Part shown: positions 13,302 to 25,523 of the stretch, one piece after another
Layout: each line of letters begins with the position of its first letter
Position numbering within the stretch: the stretch's first letter is position 1
DNA from: Thamnaconus septentrionalis
Taxonomy: Eukaryota; Chordata; Actinopteri; Tetraodontiformes; Monacanthidae
Direction: 5' to 3'
NCBI GenBank assembly: GCA_009823395.1
Contig: CM020517.1
Span: forward strand, 15,598,001-15,662,000
Length of the DNA: 64,000 nucleotides
The notes under the pieces: generated by a model
Database searches by the model: none
What the model was told of the DNA's origin: nothing
The model's input: the letters and a program-made list of their open reading frames with translations, nothing else
Position numbers and translations under genes: made by a program

Positions 13302-13653
13302 CATATTGTTTTAGCTTTTTTTTTTTTTAGGCTTTCAGGAGGCCTCGTGGGTTAATCTGAGGTCGACCCCCCCCTCCCCCGGCTCCCCTGCATGTCGCAC
13401 ACTGTATCTACCTACCTACCTACCTACCCTTTGTTGATCTCCGTTTGGTGCACTTAAGTGTATATAATACGTGGGCCCAATCCAGTGGGGTTTTATTTTG
13501 GCGGGGGTGGGTTGGGGTGACGGGGGGGGGTCATCCTCAGCTGCCGGCACTCTGCGTTCAGCGCCCCCCGGAGTCCGCGAGGCGGAGACAAGTCTGATTG
13601 ACGCAAACGATCAGCGCCATCAAAACAATTTTGCCGACCCTTGACTTTGGGGC

Positions 13654-13705
13654 GAGGAGCAGAGAGGAGCAGAGAGCAGAGAGGAGCAGAGAGGAGCAGA
13701 GAGGC
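13654..13705. repeat. GAGCAGA minisatellite
   Basis: Five imperfect copies of a GGAGCAGAGA-type unit. Open frames through it on the minus strand are repeat-driven and not genes. Confidence 0.75.
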
Positions 13706-13834
13706 GGCGAGGGCCAGAGAGGAAGTTGACATGCCTATGCCAAATCCCCGAGTGCGTGCGACCTGGCACATTAATCACGAGAGGTCTTAAACCCTCTCCT
13801 GTGTCCAATTCAGCGATGATTCTCTAGTGCAGCG

Positions 13835-14080
13835 CCGCCGTGGCAATATTTAGACAGAGCCGGACATAATTATCTTTTTGTGTACTTTAATAAGGAGACA
13901 TCCGAGTGTTCCGATGATGGGATGGCGAACACACACACACACACGCACGCACGCACACATCCTGCAAAACTGGCGTACAGTGATATTATCCCCTTCATTC
14001 TCTGTAATTAAAACATAAATAATTAAATGCCTCTAACTGACATAACTGGTATGCAAATTTTAATGATTTATTGAGTTGAA
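13835..14080. promoter_or_regulatory. Candidate regulatory block with octamer and homeodomain cores
   Basis: Contains ATGCAAAT (a perfect POU octamer) at 14051-14058, followed within three bases by TAATGATTTAT, a homeodomain-type site. TAATTA and AATTAAAT cores lie just upstream (about 14005-14030). A short CA run interrupts at about 13930-13943. The arrangement suggests an enhancer; conservation is untested. Confidence 0.35.
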
Positions 14081-14261
14081 GAACACAGGGATTTTTTTTT
14101 TTTTTTTTTAAATCCAAATGGGGACCATTTAAAGTTGACCTTTGGAAATGTTATTTTGAATGCAATGTGATGGCGCTGTTTAATTTGAAGAGGTACTTAT
14201 CTCAAAGTCAACATCTTACTTCTGTTTTCCTGACGCACACTCAGTCGGCGTATATTAGGCA

Positions 14262-14274
14262 GTAGCCAGGCAAC
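14262..14274 (+). promoter_or_regulatory. RFX X-box-like motif
   Basis: GTAGCC, one spacer base, GGCAAC: both half sites fit the RFX consensus (GTNRCC and RGYAAC). RFX factors act in floor plate and ciliated cells. Function here is only a possibility. Confidence 0.3.
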
Positions 14275-14641
14275 CACAAGAGTAGCGCCGTACCAAATGG
14301 ATATGTTTGCAATATGACGGGCCCGCTGTGCTCCTTACCGCTGACCCCAGCTGCCATTTTGTTTCTGTCCTGCGAAGGTGTCAGTGATAAACGTTACCTT
14401 GTCTCAGCAGGTGTGCCTGGATGGAGGGCCCTGTCGCACGCAGGGGGTCACCAACCCCGCGCCGTTTCCCCCCCATTTATTTGAATAATGGCCCATTAGT
14501 ACGGCTGGATATCCAATGTTAAAGTAGCTGTATGTGTCTCTTAGATAAAAGACATAATTACCTGAGAGAGGGAGATTGTGTCTGTGCAACACTTTTCCAC
14601 AGCTGGGCTCCAAATTTTTTAGAAATCTAGTCACACTCCGG

Positions 14642-14655
14642 CCATTAGATGGCAG
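14642..14655 (+). promoter_or_regulatory. CTCF-like core motif (one mismatch)
   Basis: CCATTAGATGGCAG fits CCASYAGRKGGCRS except for T in the S position. It is on the same strand as the other copies. Confidence 0.3.
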
Positions 14656-14978
14656 CAGAGAGAGTTTTAGGGAGACCTTGGCCAGAGCTTCCAGGGACAG
14701 GCATCACCATAACCCGAGTGCACTATGAGCACATTGTTAGTGCCGCTGAATTTGGAGTCTACGGGTAAACCGCTAAAAAACAGCACCCACTTCATCATCT
14801 TGAACGTTACATCAGTATGGTTTCATGAGTGTTAAGAGTATTTTTAACTTAACGCAGAGTTCAGACAGTGTCACGGTCTTTCCTTTTTTTTAAGCGCTTT
14901 TTCAAATTTCCATCCAAATTTACTCAAATGTGCAGCACGAAATTCATCAATTTCCAAACTAAAGACTTCTCCAAAAGT

Positions 14979-14979
<1 letters not shown>

Positions 14980-15042
<63 letters not shown>
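14980..15042. repeat. (GT)n microsatellite
   Basis: About 30 uninterrupted TG units, able to form Z-DNA. Poly-His/Thr frames across it are artefacts. Confidence 0.95.
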
Positions 15043-15045
<3 letters not shown>

Positions 15046-18000
15046 AACTATTCGTCGGCGCTGGCTGTTCTCATTGAATTGCATGGTGTCATGGTGAGCA
15101 GAGAGTGGATAATTTCTAGACCTTTGGCTTGCTGAGCGATAGAGTGGTCCTTTTTGGTCACCATTGTAACTCCTTTTGCCTTTCAAAATTTTGGTTCAAG
15201 AGAGACTTGCCATGCAGTCAATGGAAATGTGGATTGGAAATTTGGAGTGGTATTCATATGGACCAAAAAGATTGCCAATTAAAGATGAGTTCTTTGTCAT
15301 TTATTTGCCCTTGGGGTTTTATTCCTCAATTGCTATTGCCTAATAAAAGCTTCCTTTTAGCAAAAAAAAAAAATTAAAAAAAATACAATAAATAATAACA
15401 ATAATAATAATAGAGGCCCATTTTCATTACCTCCTCTAATGCATTTCCATCCGTGTTTGCTGTCTTTAAAAAAAGTTTTCACCTCTCCACAAAACATGTT
15501 AATTGCCACCGTGGGCCGGGGATAAAGAAAATAGCTACACGTTAATTATCAAAATATATTGGCAACCCATCTGCAGACTGCCATTGAAATGACTAAATTG
15601 TGTTTTCTCCTTTTCATCTCTCATTTTGGACACATTCCTAATCAAAAGGCTTCAAAAATGTGCAGATGGGTAATCCTTGTGTCTGCAAGGAGTGGCCCAG
15701 TTCAAGGTGAGTGTTTCATGCCCCAAAGCCCTTCTGTCTCTCCCCATTGTGTCGTTTAGGTTACATATCCTGATGGGATGTTCGTCCTACTTGAATAGGT
15801 ACTTTCTTTGCACACATGCGGACGCACACACAGGTACTCGTGCAGCAACAAACACATGCGCACATGCAGACCGCCGCGCACACAAGCGCGCCTACCCTCG
15901 GCAAAGACTGGCCTTCAGTGCACGAAGACGGGTCATTATTTATGTAATTACTGATTTTGGTCAGATTTTGAAGTGTCGAACACGTGAAAAGCAAAAGAGC
16001 CGAAAATCAATAGGAAGGATTTTTCTTTCACACATAAGGAAGGTTTTTTTTTTTTCTATTAAGTCGTTTTCTCCTTAATACACAGTCATGCTGTTTTTTT
16101 GGTTGGAAATCCCCGCAACAATTATTGAAATTTAATAATTATTTCATTAGAACATTGTGAATAACAGCCACTTCTGCTAAAGGGTTGGCAATCCTCTAAG
16201 TTTAAAGCTTGATTTTTGTTCCTGAGAGTCTTATTCGTGAAGTTGAGGACGTACTGAGGACGTTCTGGGAATAAGTTGCCTTTTATTGCAAAGCACTCTA
16301 AATTGAAACATTTGCACCGACTGAAATAACAACAGGCTTCTGGACACAGAGCTCTCCACAACAGATCAGTAGTTGATCACCCTTTCCAGACTGACTTCAG
16401 CAATGGTAATAGCAATAGTAGTGGTGTAGCTCCTCTGCAGCGGTTAACAAAGCGTCATTTCCATGCAGACTTTGGGCTAAAAACAGCGTCTAACTGGGAG
16501 GAAATCAGCGCTCCAACCGATTGGTGCGTGCCTTCTGGCTCTTCTACGTTGTTTAACGGCATCACAAGAGTTGCATTGTTGCCGCACCTGCTCCGCCTCT
16601 TCCAAACAAAATGACTTGCTCGCCGATAAACTTCCCAGACCAGAGCGCACGCCGCGACGTTTTATGACGCGCATGAAGTATCTGAAAGTTCTCTCAAATC
16701 TCACCGCCAGTTCAAATGTTTTCAATTGGCCATGAAAGACAGGATTGTGAATGTTAAGAATGTCAAACTACATATAAACCCACATTCAGCTAATCTGTTG
16801 TGTGCTCAAACAGCCAAAGCTCACTAAACATTAGGTCTCAGACTACATAGATAATGCTTGCTTTGAATTCAGCACGGTAATGCATCTGCTTGTTCGCATA
16901 TTTTCACTTTTTGGCCCACAAAGTGTCTAAGGGAGGGAGAAATAAATGCCCAGCATATTTTCCAAACCACTTTGTCCCAAATGTAATTCACTTGTAATTG
17001 TATTCAGGTATTCTTCCTGAACAGAATTCGATATTACTTCACGTCCAGTGGACACGTTGAAAGAAGCTGAAAAAGAAAATTAGCAGCCTTGAGACATACG
17101 TTTTAATTCAACACATAGTGCCATTCAAATGCATCCATCCTTCATTACTCTGCTACGGACCTACTGTTAATGGGGAATGTCTTTGCAGAACCTTTGATTT
17201 TTTTATTATTATTTGTTTTCCATTTTTTTGCTCCAGATCTGTCTTGCGCAGCTGGAGCGAAGGCGAGGACGAGCTCGCCCACCTTGATCCGTCCTTGGCT
17301 TATGCTACCACAACATTGTTTAAAAAAAAAAAATCAAATAAAAATTCTTGAAAGACTAAAGGCAACCCAACTATTGCTTTCAGCATATCTCCACTGGCCC
17401 TTTTATGAAGTCACTCTATTAGCAAGCTGATTTTTGTAGATAAACATCTTAGGGCTACCTTGAAAGTAACGCATCTTTTCCATTTGACTTCTCGCCACAG
17501 TGCGGCTGAAGGTTTTATTCGCCACGTGACTCGGTTCTCCAGCCGCTGAAAGGGATCTCTCCAGGCGCTTGAGGCTGTCATGGCTTCGACTCAAGATGGC
17601 TCCTCTGCTTTCACCTGGAGAGGCAGCTGTGTTTTCCACAGAGCCGGGCCCGATTCTGCCACGCGACCTTCTCGCTTTTTGCGCATTGCACGACGGTTTT
17701 ATCGCACGATAACTGAGTAATTAAAATGTTTCGATGGCAAGAGTGGTGGGCTAGAAAAGGTATTTCCTTATCTGGTGGTGCCGCACTTCAATCCGCACGC
17801 CGCAGTCTGTGATTGTATTGCACCGCAGGCGGGGAGCGCATTTGGTGAATCACATAGTTTTAAAACTCAAGTATTTCAATGACCTCTGAAAGAGCTGCAA
17901 TGTTGAAGGAGATGCCCCCTCACTTGAAAAGCATTTTTCCTCACTTCAATAGTCACGAACTTCGTCTGAACTCATTTTGTCTTTCACTGGTTTGCCTGTA

Positions 18001-18772
18001 AAAGACAAAACACGTTAAAAAAAATGGTAGTTGGAAAAAAGCGGTTTAAAAATATGTGATTAAAAATAGAGGAGTCGTCATTTTCATCTTAAAATGACTG
18101 GAGATGGAAGTATTAGGATATAGGCTACTTCTAACTTCATTTAGTACTGCACTTATTCTACATAATATGCACTTATGTCACTTATAGTAGCTTGCTTGAT
18201 TTGAAGCCTGCTCCTGATGCCACACTGTGTCTGAAAAGAACAGCGGTGCCATTGTCGCAAACCCAAATGCATGACTCAAAGAGAAAGGTTCAAAGTCACT
18301 TCTTTAAAAACCAAAGTACAAAGAGAATGACTTGTTCCGAGGAAAATGTAAATGAAAAAGACTACAAACGTACACATTTGTAAGGGGAGGAGGGAGACAA
18401 GTTTAACTTCTACTAAAAATAGCACAAAGTATCAAAGAAATGTCCAAGGCCTGTAACCAAATCCCACAAGAGTGGAAACATACAAGACAGAAGTATCACA
18501 GTAAACTGCTAAACCTGAACTGGGAGAGACAAAGCACGTCTCCGTCTCTGACACAAAGGACGAGATGATCTGAGACACAAGACCAAGGGAAACACAAACA
18601 GAAAATATACATTCACAGACGAGGTAACAACCTGCGAGCTCGTCAACATTCAGTGCCAGGAAAGACAGGAGGAAAGGGCCAAATGACACAGGAAGGTGGT
18701 TGGATTTCAAAATAAAACAGGAAGTTTGACTGCCACCTGGGACAGCAGTGTATGTCTCCCTCAGCAATAGAG
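15043..18772. other. Intergenic DNA, no gene recognised
   Basis: No supported gene. Non-repetitive AT-rich sequence with A runs (about 15361-15373 and 17322-17332). The segment 18370-18770 has the 'AAAATAAAACAGGAAGT' flavour of old dispersed fish repeats, but I cannot name a family. Confidence 0.45.
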
Positions 18773-19025
18773 CAGCGGTTCTCAACTGATGGAGTCTCAG
18801 GATCCACATTAATTCCACTGCACTCAAATTTATTCCACAAAAATTAAACTGCTAGCCCAATTTCAATTATGCCTAGCAGATAAATTATTGATTTTTCTTT
18901 TTAAATTTTGTCCTGCAAAATAAATGGCCAACATTTTCTCAATAAATCTGCCGACAACGCCGCAGCCCAATCAAAAAACACCACAACCCACTTTTGAGTG
19001 GTGACCCTCAAGTTGAGAAACGCTG
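18773..19025 (+). mobile_element. hAT-like miniature element, complete
   Basis: Left end CAGCGGTTCTCAACTGATGG and right end GTTGAGAAACGCTG form hAT-type terminal inverted repeats. The 8-bp flanks CAATAGAG (18765-18772) and ATATAGAG (19026-19033) agree at six of eight positions, as expected for an aged hAT target duplication. At 253 bp without a transposase it is non-autonomous. The fragment at 1-129 is an inverted copy of the same family. Confidence 0.8.
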
Positions 19026-19033
19026 ATATAGAG

Positions 19034-21640
19034 CATGGGTGTAAAAAAAACCAAACACAAACAAACAAAAAAACTAAAAAAGCTATTTCAGTTCTAAGTG
19101 ACGTCACCAGAGCATCACTGACTTCTATTTTTATTCAATGGAAAGAAGGCGACTTTCGCCGTCATCTTTATTTAAGTCAGTGTTCTAGCATTGCTTACTA
19201 AACTCTTCACTTGAACCACCACGTTCTCAAATGAAGCCGCGCTTCATGTTTACAAATGGCGCAACACACGTCTCTTAAAGCCTTGAAAATGGCTTTGGCT
19301 TTTCCGCAGTCGCCTTATTGCATCGGCTGGAAGGCATTCTACTCTTCGGAGGAACCTCTGCACTTAATATTCTTTGGCTATTATTCATTTAACACCTTTC
19401 TGCAATCCATCTCTGGTCTGAATGGGTGCTTTATCTGTCAGTCGAAGAAGAAGAAAAAGGCCGCTCAGCCACAGATTCATCTATAGATCCTCCACTCCAA
19501 CATATGGCTTTAACATCATCTGCTCTTTCTGATCGTGAGCTACCTGACTCAGTTAGACATATAGTTAAGTGCGGGGTTTCATTTGATAAATTCTTCATTG
19601 TAATTTGAAGCTTTGCAGGCTTCTCAAGGATCTGACCTTGTCTGGAGCATTTTTTTTTTTTTGTGCCCTGCGCTCGCGGGGAGCGTTTCGCTGGGCTTGG
19701 TGCAGTGTTTTAGCCCTTAGCCTCGGCGACAGGGTTTACAAACAGCTATATGGCTCTCCAAGGACAAGCACTGGCCTTGCACAGGATGCTTGACGCTGAA
19801 AAGGAGGCATTCAAGTCCAAAGTTATTCATGTCAAGTAATGCGCGCACAAAATCGTTGGGTGAAAATAGGCGGCAAATCTGATATTTGTACAGAGAAATG
19901 CCAAACGTTTTTCCATGGCCGGTTTTCAGAGGAACTTTCCGCCCCCCCCCCCCAATTCAGCCGACCATTGACACGGTTTGACACTCCAACGGCGCTCTCT
20001 TCCATCCCAGCGCTGTTTTCTACACTCACCAATATAGGGCCACAATGTTAAGACCAATCGGCCCCGCACTCCACAGATCTCCAGTGCACAATGCGCCGTC
20101 GTGGCATTAAGGAATGGTAATATTCGCCGCTGTGCAAAATTGGGCACTTTGTGAGAAAACAACTCATCCCCTCTTCCTCGCTTCGCGCATTTTCAAGGGT
20201 CCAAAATAAGAAAAACCGCCATTCACTCGCCTTAGCAGCGAGGACCCGGGTTGATCTAATGCAAAACCTCTCCGAGTGGGCGCAAACGGAGAAGGAAAAA
20301 TTACCAGGCCTTTTCATTCCGCGGCGCGCGGGTCTCAGCCGCACAAGTGAGCCCTCAGGTTAAATCAACTTTTTTTCCGTGAGTGTCTCCCATGGAAAAT
20401 CAACCCCCGGGTCTTTGGACGCTTGTGTGTCGAGAAGCTCTCCATCTTTTTTTCTCTCCTTTTTTCGTTCACCTCGAGTGGTCGATACATTAAAAGCTGA
20501 ACTGATTGATTCCAGGGTGCCGCGCCATCAGTGTCCTCACGCAAGCGGCTAACTACACATCTGAAGTATCTCAGTCATCAGGCTTTGGGGACCAGAGGAG
20601 GGGGGGGGGATTGATAATAGCTTGACCGGCGAAGGCCTATCTTACCCATCCCTTTTCAGGAGGTCGCGTATTTAGCACCCCGGAGGCACTTGTGGCAAAT
20701 CTCAAAACAGCGCGAGTATTCACAGGAGCGCCTGAGTGGGAAGTGCTTTTTTTTATCCTCATGCATCCTGAGCCTCATGAATACATACCAGCTCCAACTA
20801 ACTACTTCGGCCCTAATGTGGAATTTCCAAGAGGGGGTGGGTTGAGGGAGGTGAGGTCATTTATTTATTTGTATTCTCAGCGTCTTAGCTGCTCTCCAAC
20901 GCTGCGTTTTGGGTGGTGGTGGTGGTGGTGGTGGGTGGGGGGTGGTGGAGTATAATCTCAGTCTTTCATCAGCAAAGTGGCTGTGGCGCACAAAAACCTA
21001 TCAGCGATGCATGCAGGCCCATTGATTGATAGGCGCTCCTCCACTACCAGGCAACGCCATTGTGGCCGCGCACGGATTCCACGCTGCCCATAATAAAATC
21101 TCCCTCTCCCCTCCGCCGCCTGAATTAAGTTACTCCCGAGGTGTCGTAATAGCCCCGCGCAGCCCCGGTGTTTGCCTCGGATTGTTCCCCCCCTTCTTCT
21201 TCTTTATAGTCCTCGCGCCATCCGCATCTCGCGCGCGACCTTTGAGACGCCTTTTCCCAGTGGGGGGAGGGGTGGCTAATGGGGCTGCGCGCAACAGGTG
21301 TGAAAGATGCGGTGAGGATAGATTAGTGTTTGAGGTTGTTGTTTTTTTGTTTTGTTTTTTTTTTAAATAAAAATAAATAAATGTTTCAATATTTAGATTA
21401 ATAAACAACATTTATGCCTCATTTCGAACAATCCAATCGAATCAAACCAGTTTGGAGGAGAAATCGCTCGATTTTTACGCACAAAACACGCAGCAGATGG
21501 TTCGTTCTTGCCTGTTGCTGCGTCGCTGGCCGATTGTATTTCACGATACATGAAATAAAAGATCATATCGCCAATCAGTCATTTGTATCTGCAGCACTGC
21601 GATGCACGTATTACAAAGCTGCGTGTACAAATCGGTTACG
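19034..21640. other. Intergenic DNA, no gene recognised
   Basis: No supported gene. Contains homopolymer runs, a (GGT)n run (about 20911-20932) and GC-rich non-repetitive pieces (about 20490-20700 and 20960-21290) that could be regulatory. Overlapping frames on both strands lack any domain. Confidence 0.45.
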
Positions 21641-22210
21641 GCGATGACACGAATAGGCCACTGAAGATAAGGCATTAATTACACTGGACGTTACATAATT
21701 AATTGGTGACGACGCGCTACAATGACCTGGACATTTACCGTGTGCTTTTATTTGTGGTGTCAGTGTATTTATGCATGAATAGTATTAATTCATGCAAGTA
21801 TTAGTATATTTTGAAACAACTGCTCTGTTTTTCACTTATTTAAAGGATCACACAGAGGGCTTTTGTCATATCTATAATATATAAATATATTGTGAACGTC
21901 TACGCCGTGGCCTCGACTCGCGGTGCAGCCTTTTCACACTAGTGGATGTTTTGATTCAAAGGCGATGTGGCTGCGGTCCAACCTCACGCACGGGGAGATG
22001 CCCGGGCTCTCAGACCGCCCCTACTGCGTGAATGGCTGTGGCCTTGGTTATCAATCATTGTATCAGGGGGGGTATCTAATGTAAACGCAACTGTGGCGTG
22101 GATAACATGCCACATCTGCTCTCTGGACGGCGCTGCTTCTTGGTTACCAAGCGATTTATTAGAGAGCCCGCGTGTCAGGAATAATAGGTCGGAGTAAAGA
22201 TCAACCCGCC
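21641..22210. promoter_or_regulatory. Candidate conserved non-coding element(s)
   Basis: Two complex sub-blocks. The first (about 21660-21800) holds TAATTA and TAATTAATTGG cores plus a perfect 9-bp inverted repeat (21772-21796). The second (about 21960-22200) holds TATCAATCATTG and several GATA-type cores. No coding frame is convincing. Regulatory function is an inference from composition and position. Confidence 0.3.
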
Positions 22211-23477
22211 GCGGCTCTCCCGTACAGGCGGCGCCATTATCTTCTAAACGGGCTGTTGCGACATAATTCACCTGGCACTATTATACCACAACCGGCGGCC
22301 CAAGTTGTGCGCGTCCCAAAAGAACCCCGCCCCCCCCAACCCCAAGGGAATAAAAACTACGCTCGGGGTTAAAGGCAGTTTAGTAGTAGTTGCGCGCAAA
22401 GGGAGAAGGTGGAGGAGGGGTGGGTGGTGTTTGCGCTCCACACCGATTTATTGCCGAATGAACATATGGCCAATATTATGTCTCACGTCACAGCAAGGGG
22501 AAAACAAACACGGTGCAATGTGAGCGAGTCAGCAAAGCGCAGAGCCACTTGGCCAGCTATGCAAACGCTCTTGGACAATATGAGAAGAGGAGCACTTGCT
22601 TTCTGGGTATATAAACCACATCAGGCTTATCTCTGCACGCACTCCTGACTCCCATTTGGAGATATTTCATTAACTCTGCGCGCACATCAGTCTCAGCGCC
22701 GGCGACACGTAGAGCGTGGCCCCCCTACCCACACCCCACCGCACCCACCCTCCAGTCTAGGTAAGAAGCGCACTGGGTGCTCCAGTGAGTTTGCATACAG
22801 TATTTTCTGCTTGTACGGCCTTAACAGCCTCTGCTTATTTTCTCCCTCTGCTGTTATTTTTACGCGCATCAGTGGCTCGCTGTGGTCTTTTAAGTGTGAA
22901 ATAGCCCTGATATTTTAAAACTCTGCTTGGTGTTATGATGGGCCCCCTCGGAGAGTGTGTGTGTGTGTGTGACTGGCAACATTGCCCTTGATCGCCAGCC
23001 TGCTGCAGCGCCGTTACTGCCAGAGATCCAATAGGAGTTCAGCAAATTTAGTTTTTTGTTTTATTTTTTTTGTTTAGTTTAAATCCGGGTCTAATTTCAG
23101 ATTACAAATCTTTTTAAACCAAACAGCAAAAAAAAAATAATAATAATAATAAACTGTCGTTTTAAATTCAGAAGCTCCGCCAAACGCTACTTTCAAGATG
23201 ATTTACGTTTAGAAAACTCAATCCATAATGCAGAAAATGTGCTTTCGTGGCCTGCGGAGCGGCCAACTGAAACTAAAGGGTAAAAATATCGTTCGCGCAG
23301 TATTAATGGTTTTGCTTTTTGTTTTTTTTTATCCGTCCGCATCACAAGATCCCCCTTAATTGCTCGAGAACAATCAGACACCCCCTGTTGTTTCTTAAGT
23401 GTGCCGGTAGAGACCGCTAGAGCACTGCAGATGTCAACAGCTGTTAGCGTTGTCTCTGCGCTCTCTCTCTCTCTCCC

Positions 23478-23524
<47 letters not shown>

Positions 23525-24269
23525 CGAACAAGGAGCACAAGTTGTCTGTTGTACTTGTGCCATCCGGAGCGGGACAGATCAGATTTTCATGGAGAGGATT
23601 TATTTATTTTTTTTATTTATTTATTTACTTACGTATTTAGTTACTTATTTATTTATTTTATTCATTTGGCAACTGTATCCATTACAAATAATAGCCGTCC
23701 CTTTTTGATGGCAGTCTCGGAGACTCGAGCTATTCCTCCTCTCCTCTCCTCCCCCCGCCAACAACAAAAAAAAAAAACAGCGCGGAGCTGACACGGGAAG
23801 TGATTAAAAAATAATAAAGCCAACCTCTCTCTCTCTCTTTCTCTCTCCCTCTCTTTTTTTCCGCGCAATTCGTCTTACACGGAAAAGGAGGGGAGGAAAG
23901 AAAAAAGATTAAGGCGACTGGCACAGCGTGGCATGAAATTCACCGTTACAAATAAACTGGTGGTTGAACAAATGGAGGCATCTCCTCGGGGCACGGGGCG
24001 CTCCGCTACAATCTCGCCGTGGCATGTTTAATCATTAGAGGAGAAAAAAGAGGGGGGGGGGCGAATAAAGACTTTTGGCCTGGAGGAAAAGGTGGCGAGG
24101 GAGGAAAGGAAGGAAGGAAGAAAGAAAAACGGGATCCAAAATGATTTCTAGCCCGAAGCCAAGTCTCCTCAGGCCATGGCTTAACCCCCACCCACCTCCA
24201 CCCATAATAAATAAAACCGCACCCGCCCTACCTGCGTTTTATATATATAGGCTTTTAATCATAGAGGGA
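22211..24269. other. Intergenic DNA with simple repeats
   Basis: No supported gene. Contains a TATA-like stretch (about 22606-22613), a short GT run (about 22957-22971), a CT/CA microsatellite (about 23459-23522), a (TTTA)n-rich tract (about 23598-23665) and purine runs. The frames through these are low complexity. Confidence 0.45.
23460..23522. repeat. (CT)n(CA)n compound microsatellite
   Basis: A CT run followed directly by about 20 CA units. Confidence 0.9.
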
Positions 24270-24560
24270 GGAAATCGCTCTTGTCACTCTGTACATTTAT
24301 CATGGACACCCCCGGGCGGACGGGGTTACCTTTATCAAAGACTAACTCCCAGCCCGAGGCGGCCGAACACGCTGAAATTCAGCGATTAAAGGGGAGGCGA
24401 CGATCAACATTATTATGGATTCTCCCGCGGCATTCTTATTTGTGCGCTCAATCGAAAGATTTATTTAATCAAGAATATAAAAAGCTCTTTCTTCACTTAT
24501 TTGGGAACAATCGTGGGCATGAATTTTTTTTAGGGAGGGACTTATAATTAATCAGACGGG
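24270..24560. promoter_or_regulatory. Candidate conserved non-coding element with TCF/LEF core
   Basis: A non-repetitive block with TATCAAAG (24333-24340), a TCF/LEF core, and several homeodomain-type cores (GCGATTAAAG near 24382, TTTATTTAATCAAG near 24461). It lies about 4.3 kb upstream of the nkx2.2 start codon. Conservation is untested. Confidence 0.3.
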
Positions 24561-24956
24561 GGCCCCCGGTTTCTTTTTTTGGGGGGGGGGGGGCTGGAGG
24601 GGGTTCATCCGAAAAATTAATTGTTTTCGGATGAGTCTATTCTGTTGTACGTTTGATTGCAGAGCGGGGATCGTGGTGGTGGTGGTGGTGGGGATTGTAA
24701 CGAGCTTTAATAATGAGCCAGTCAGCTCTGTTGCTTATAATATTAAAAAAAAGGAGCAATAGCCAAACGTGGTGATAGCGTAATTAAGGCAGCAATGATC
24801 ACGTTAAAAAGCCCGTCTTGTGCTTCATCCAGCTTTAGGGAGGGAGAGGAGGAAAAAAAACTGAAATCTAACTCCGGCTAAAAAGAAAATACAATTGCGG
24901 GGTTTGGTTTTAGTGTCAAAAGTGGAGATTCGGTTCAGTGTCAGCTGGGCTCTAAT

Positions 24957-24958
<2 letters not shown>

Positions 24959-24999
<41 letters not shown>
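24959..24999. repeat. (CAG)n trinucleotide repeat, non-coding
   Basis: About 13 uninterrupted AGC/CAG units. There is no gene context: the poly-Ser frame across it continues into a CA microsatellite. Confidence 0.9.
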
Positions 25000-25000
<1 letters not shown>

Positions 25001-25088
25001 CCGCGCCCCGTATTGTCCTTTTAAATCCTGATGCATCTGCAGCTCAGTGGCCCTTCTTTAGCGCGTCTTCTGTCTGCTCTGACGCCCC

Positions 25089-25091
<3 letters not shown>

Positions 25092-25146
<55 letters not shown>

Positions 25147-25160
25147 GCCACACACAGAGA

Positions 25161-25198
<38 letters not shown>

Positions 25199-25200
25199 GA
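25092..25200. repeat. (CA)n compound microsatellite
   Basis: Two long CA arrays separated by a short interruption (about 25145-25161). Confidence 0.95.
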
Positions 25201-25257
25201 CACTGAGCTGGACTGTGCAAGATTTATCTAAAATGGGAAAAGCAAATACATTCGCTA

Positions 25258-25274
25258 GGAATAATAATTATAAC

Positions 25275-25341
<67 letters not shown>
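25258..25341. repeat. (AAT)n microsatellite
   Basis: About 25 AAT units. Poly-Leu or poly-Asn frames are artefacts. Confidence 0.95.
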
Positions 25342-25465
25342 GCTTTAATTTAATTGTTTGAATTATTTTCGTAAAACCAAAAAATCCAAGAAGTCTCCAA
25401 CGCCTTCCTCTCTTGTAATAACATAAATACGCATAGGATGTGAGGGGCATGCGTCATGAAATATT

Positions 25466-25466
25466 A

Positions 25467-25522
<56 letters not shown>
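25466..25522. repeat. (AAT)n microsatellite
   Basis: About 19 AAT units, the second of three AAT/TTA arrays within 1.4 kb. Confidence 0.95.

Positions 25523-25523
<1 letters not shown>

Noticed and set aside
18432..18827. 131-codon minus-strand frame
   Set aside because: Its start lies in the hAT-like element and the rest has no domain; a similar peptide start at 93-129 comes from the other copy of the element.
25021..25231. His/Thr and Val/Cys repeat frames across the CA arrays
   Set aside because: Artefacts of dinucleotide repeats, seen at every CA/GT array in the window.
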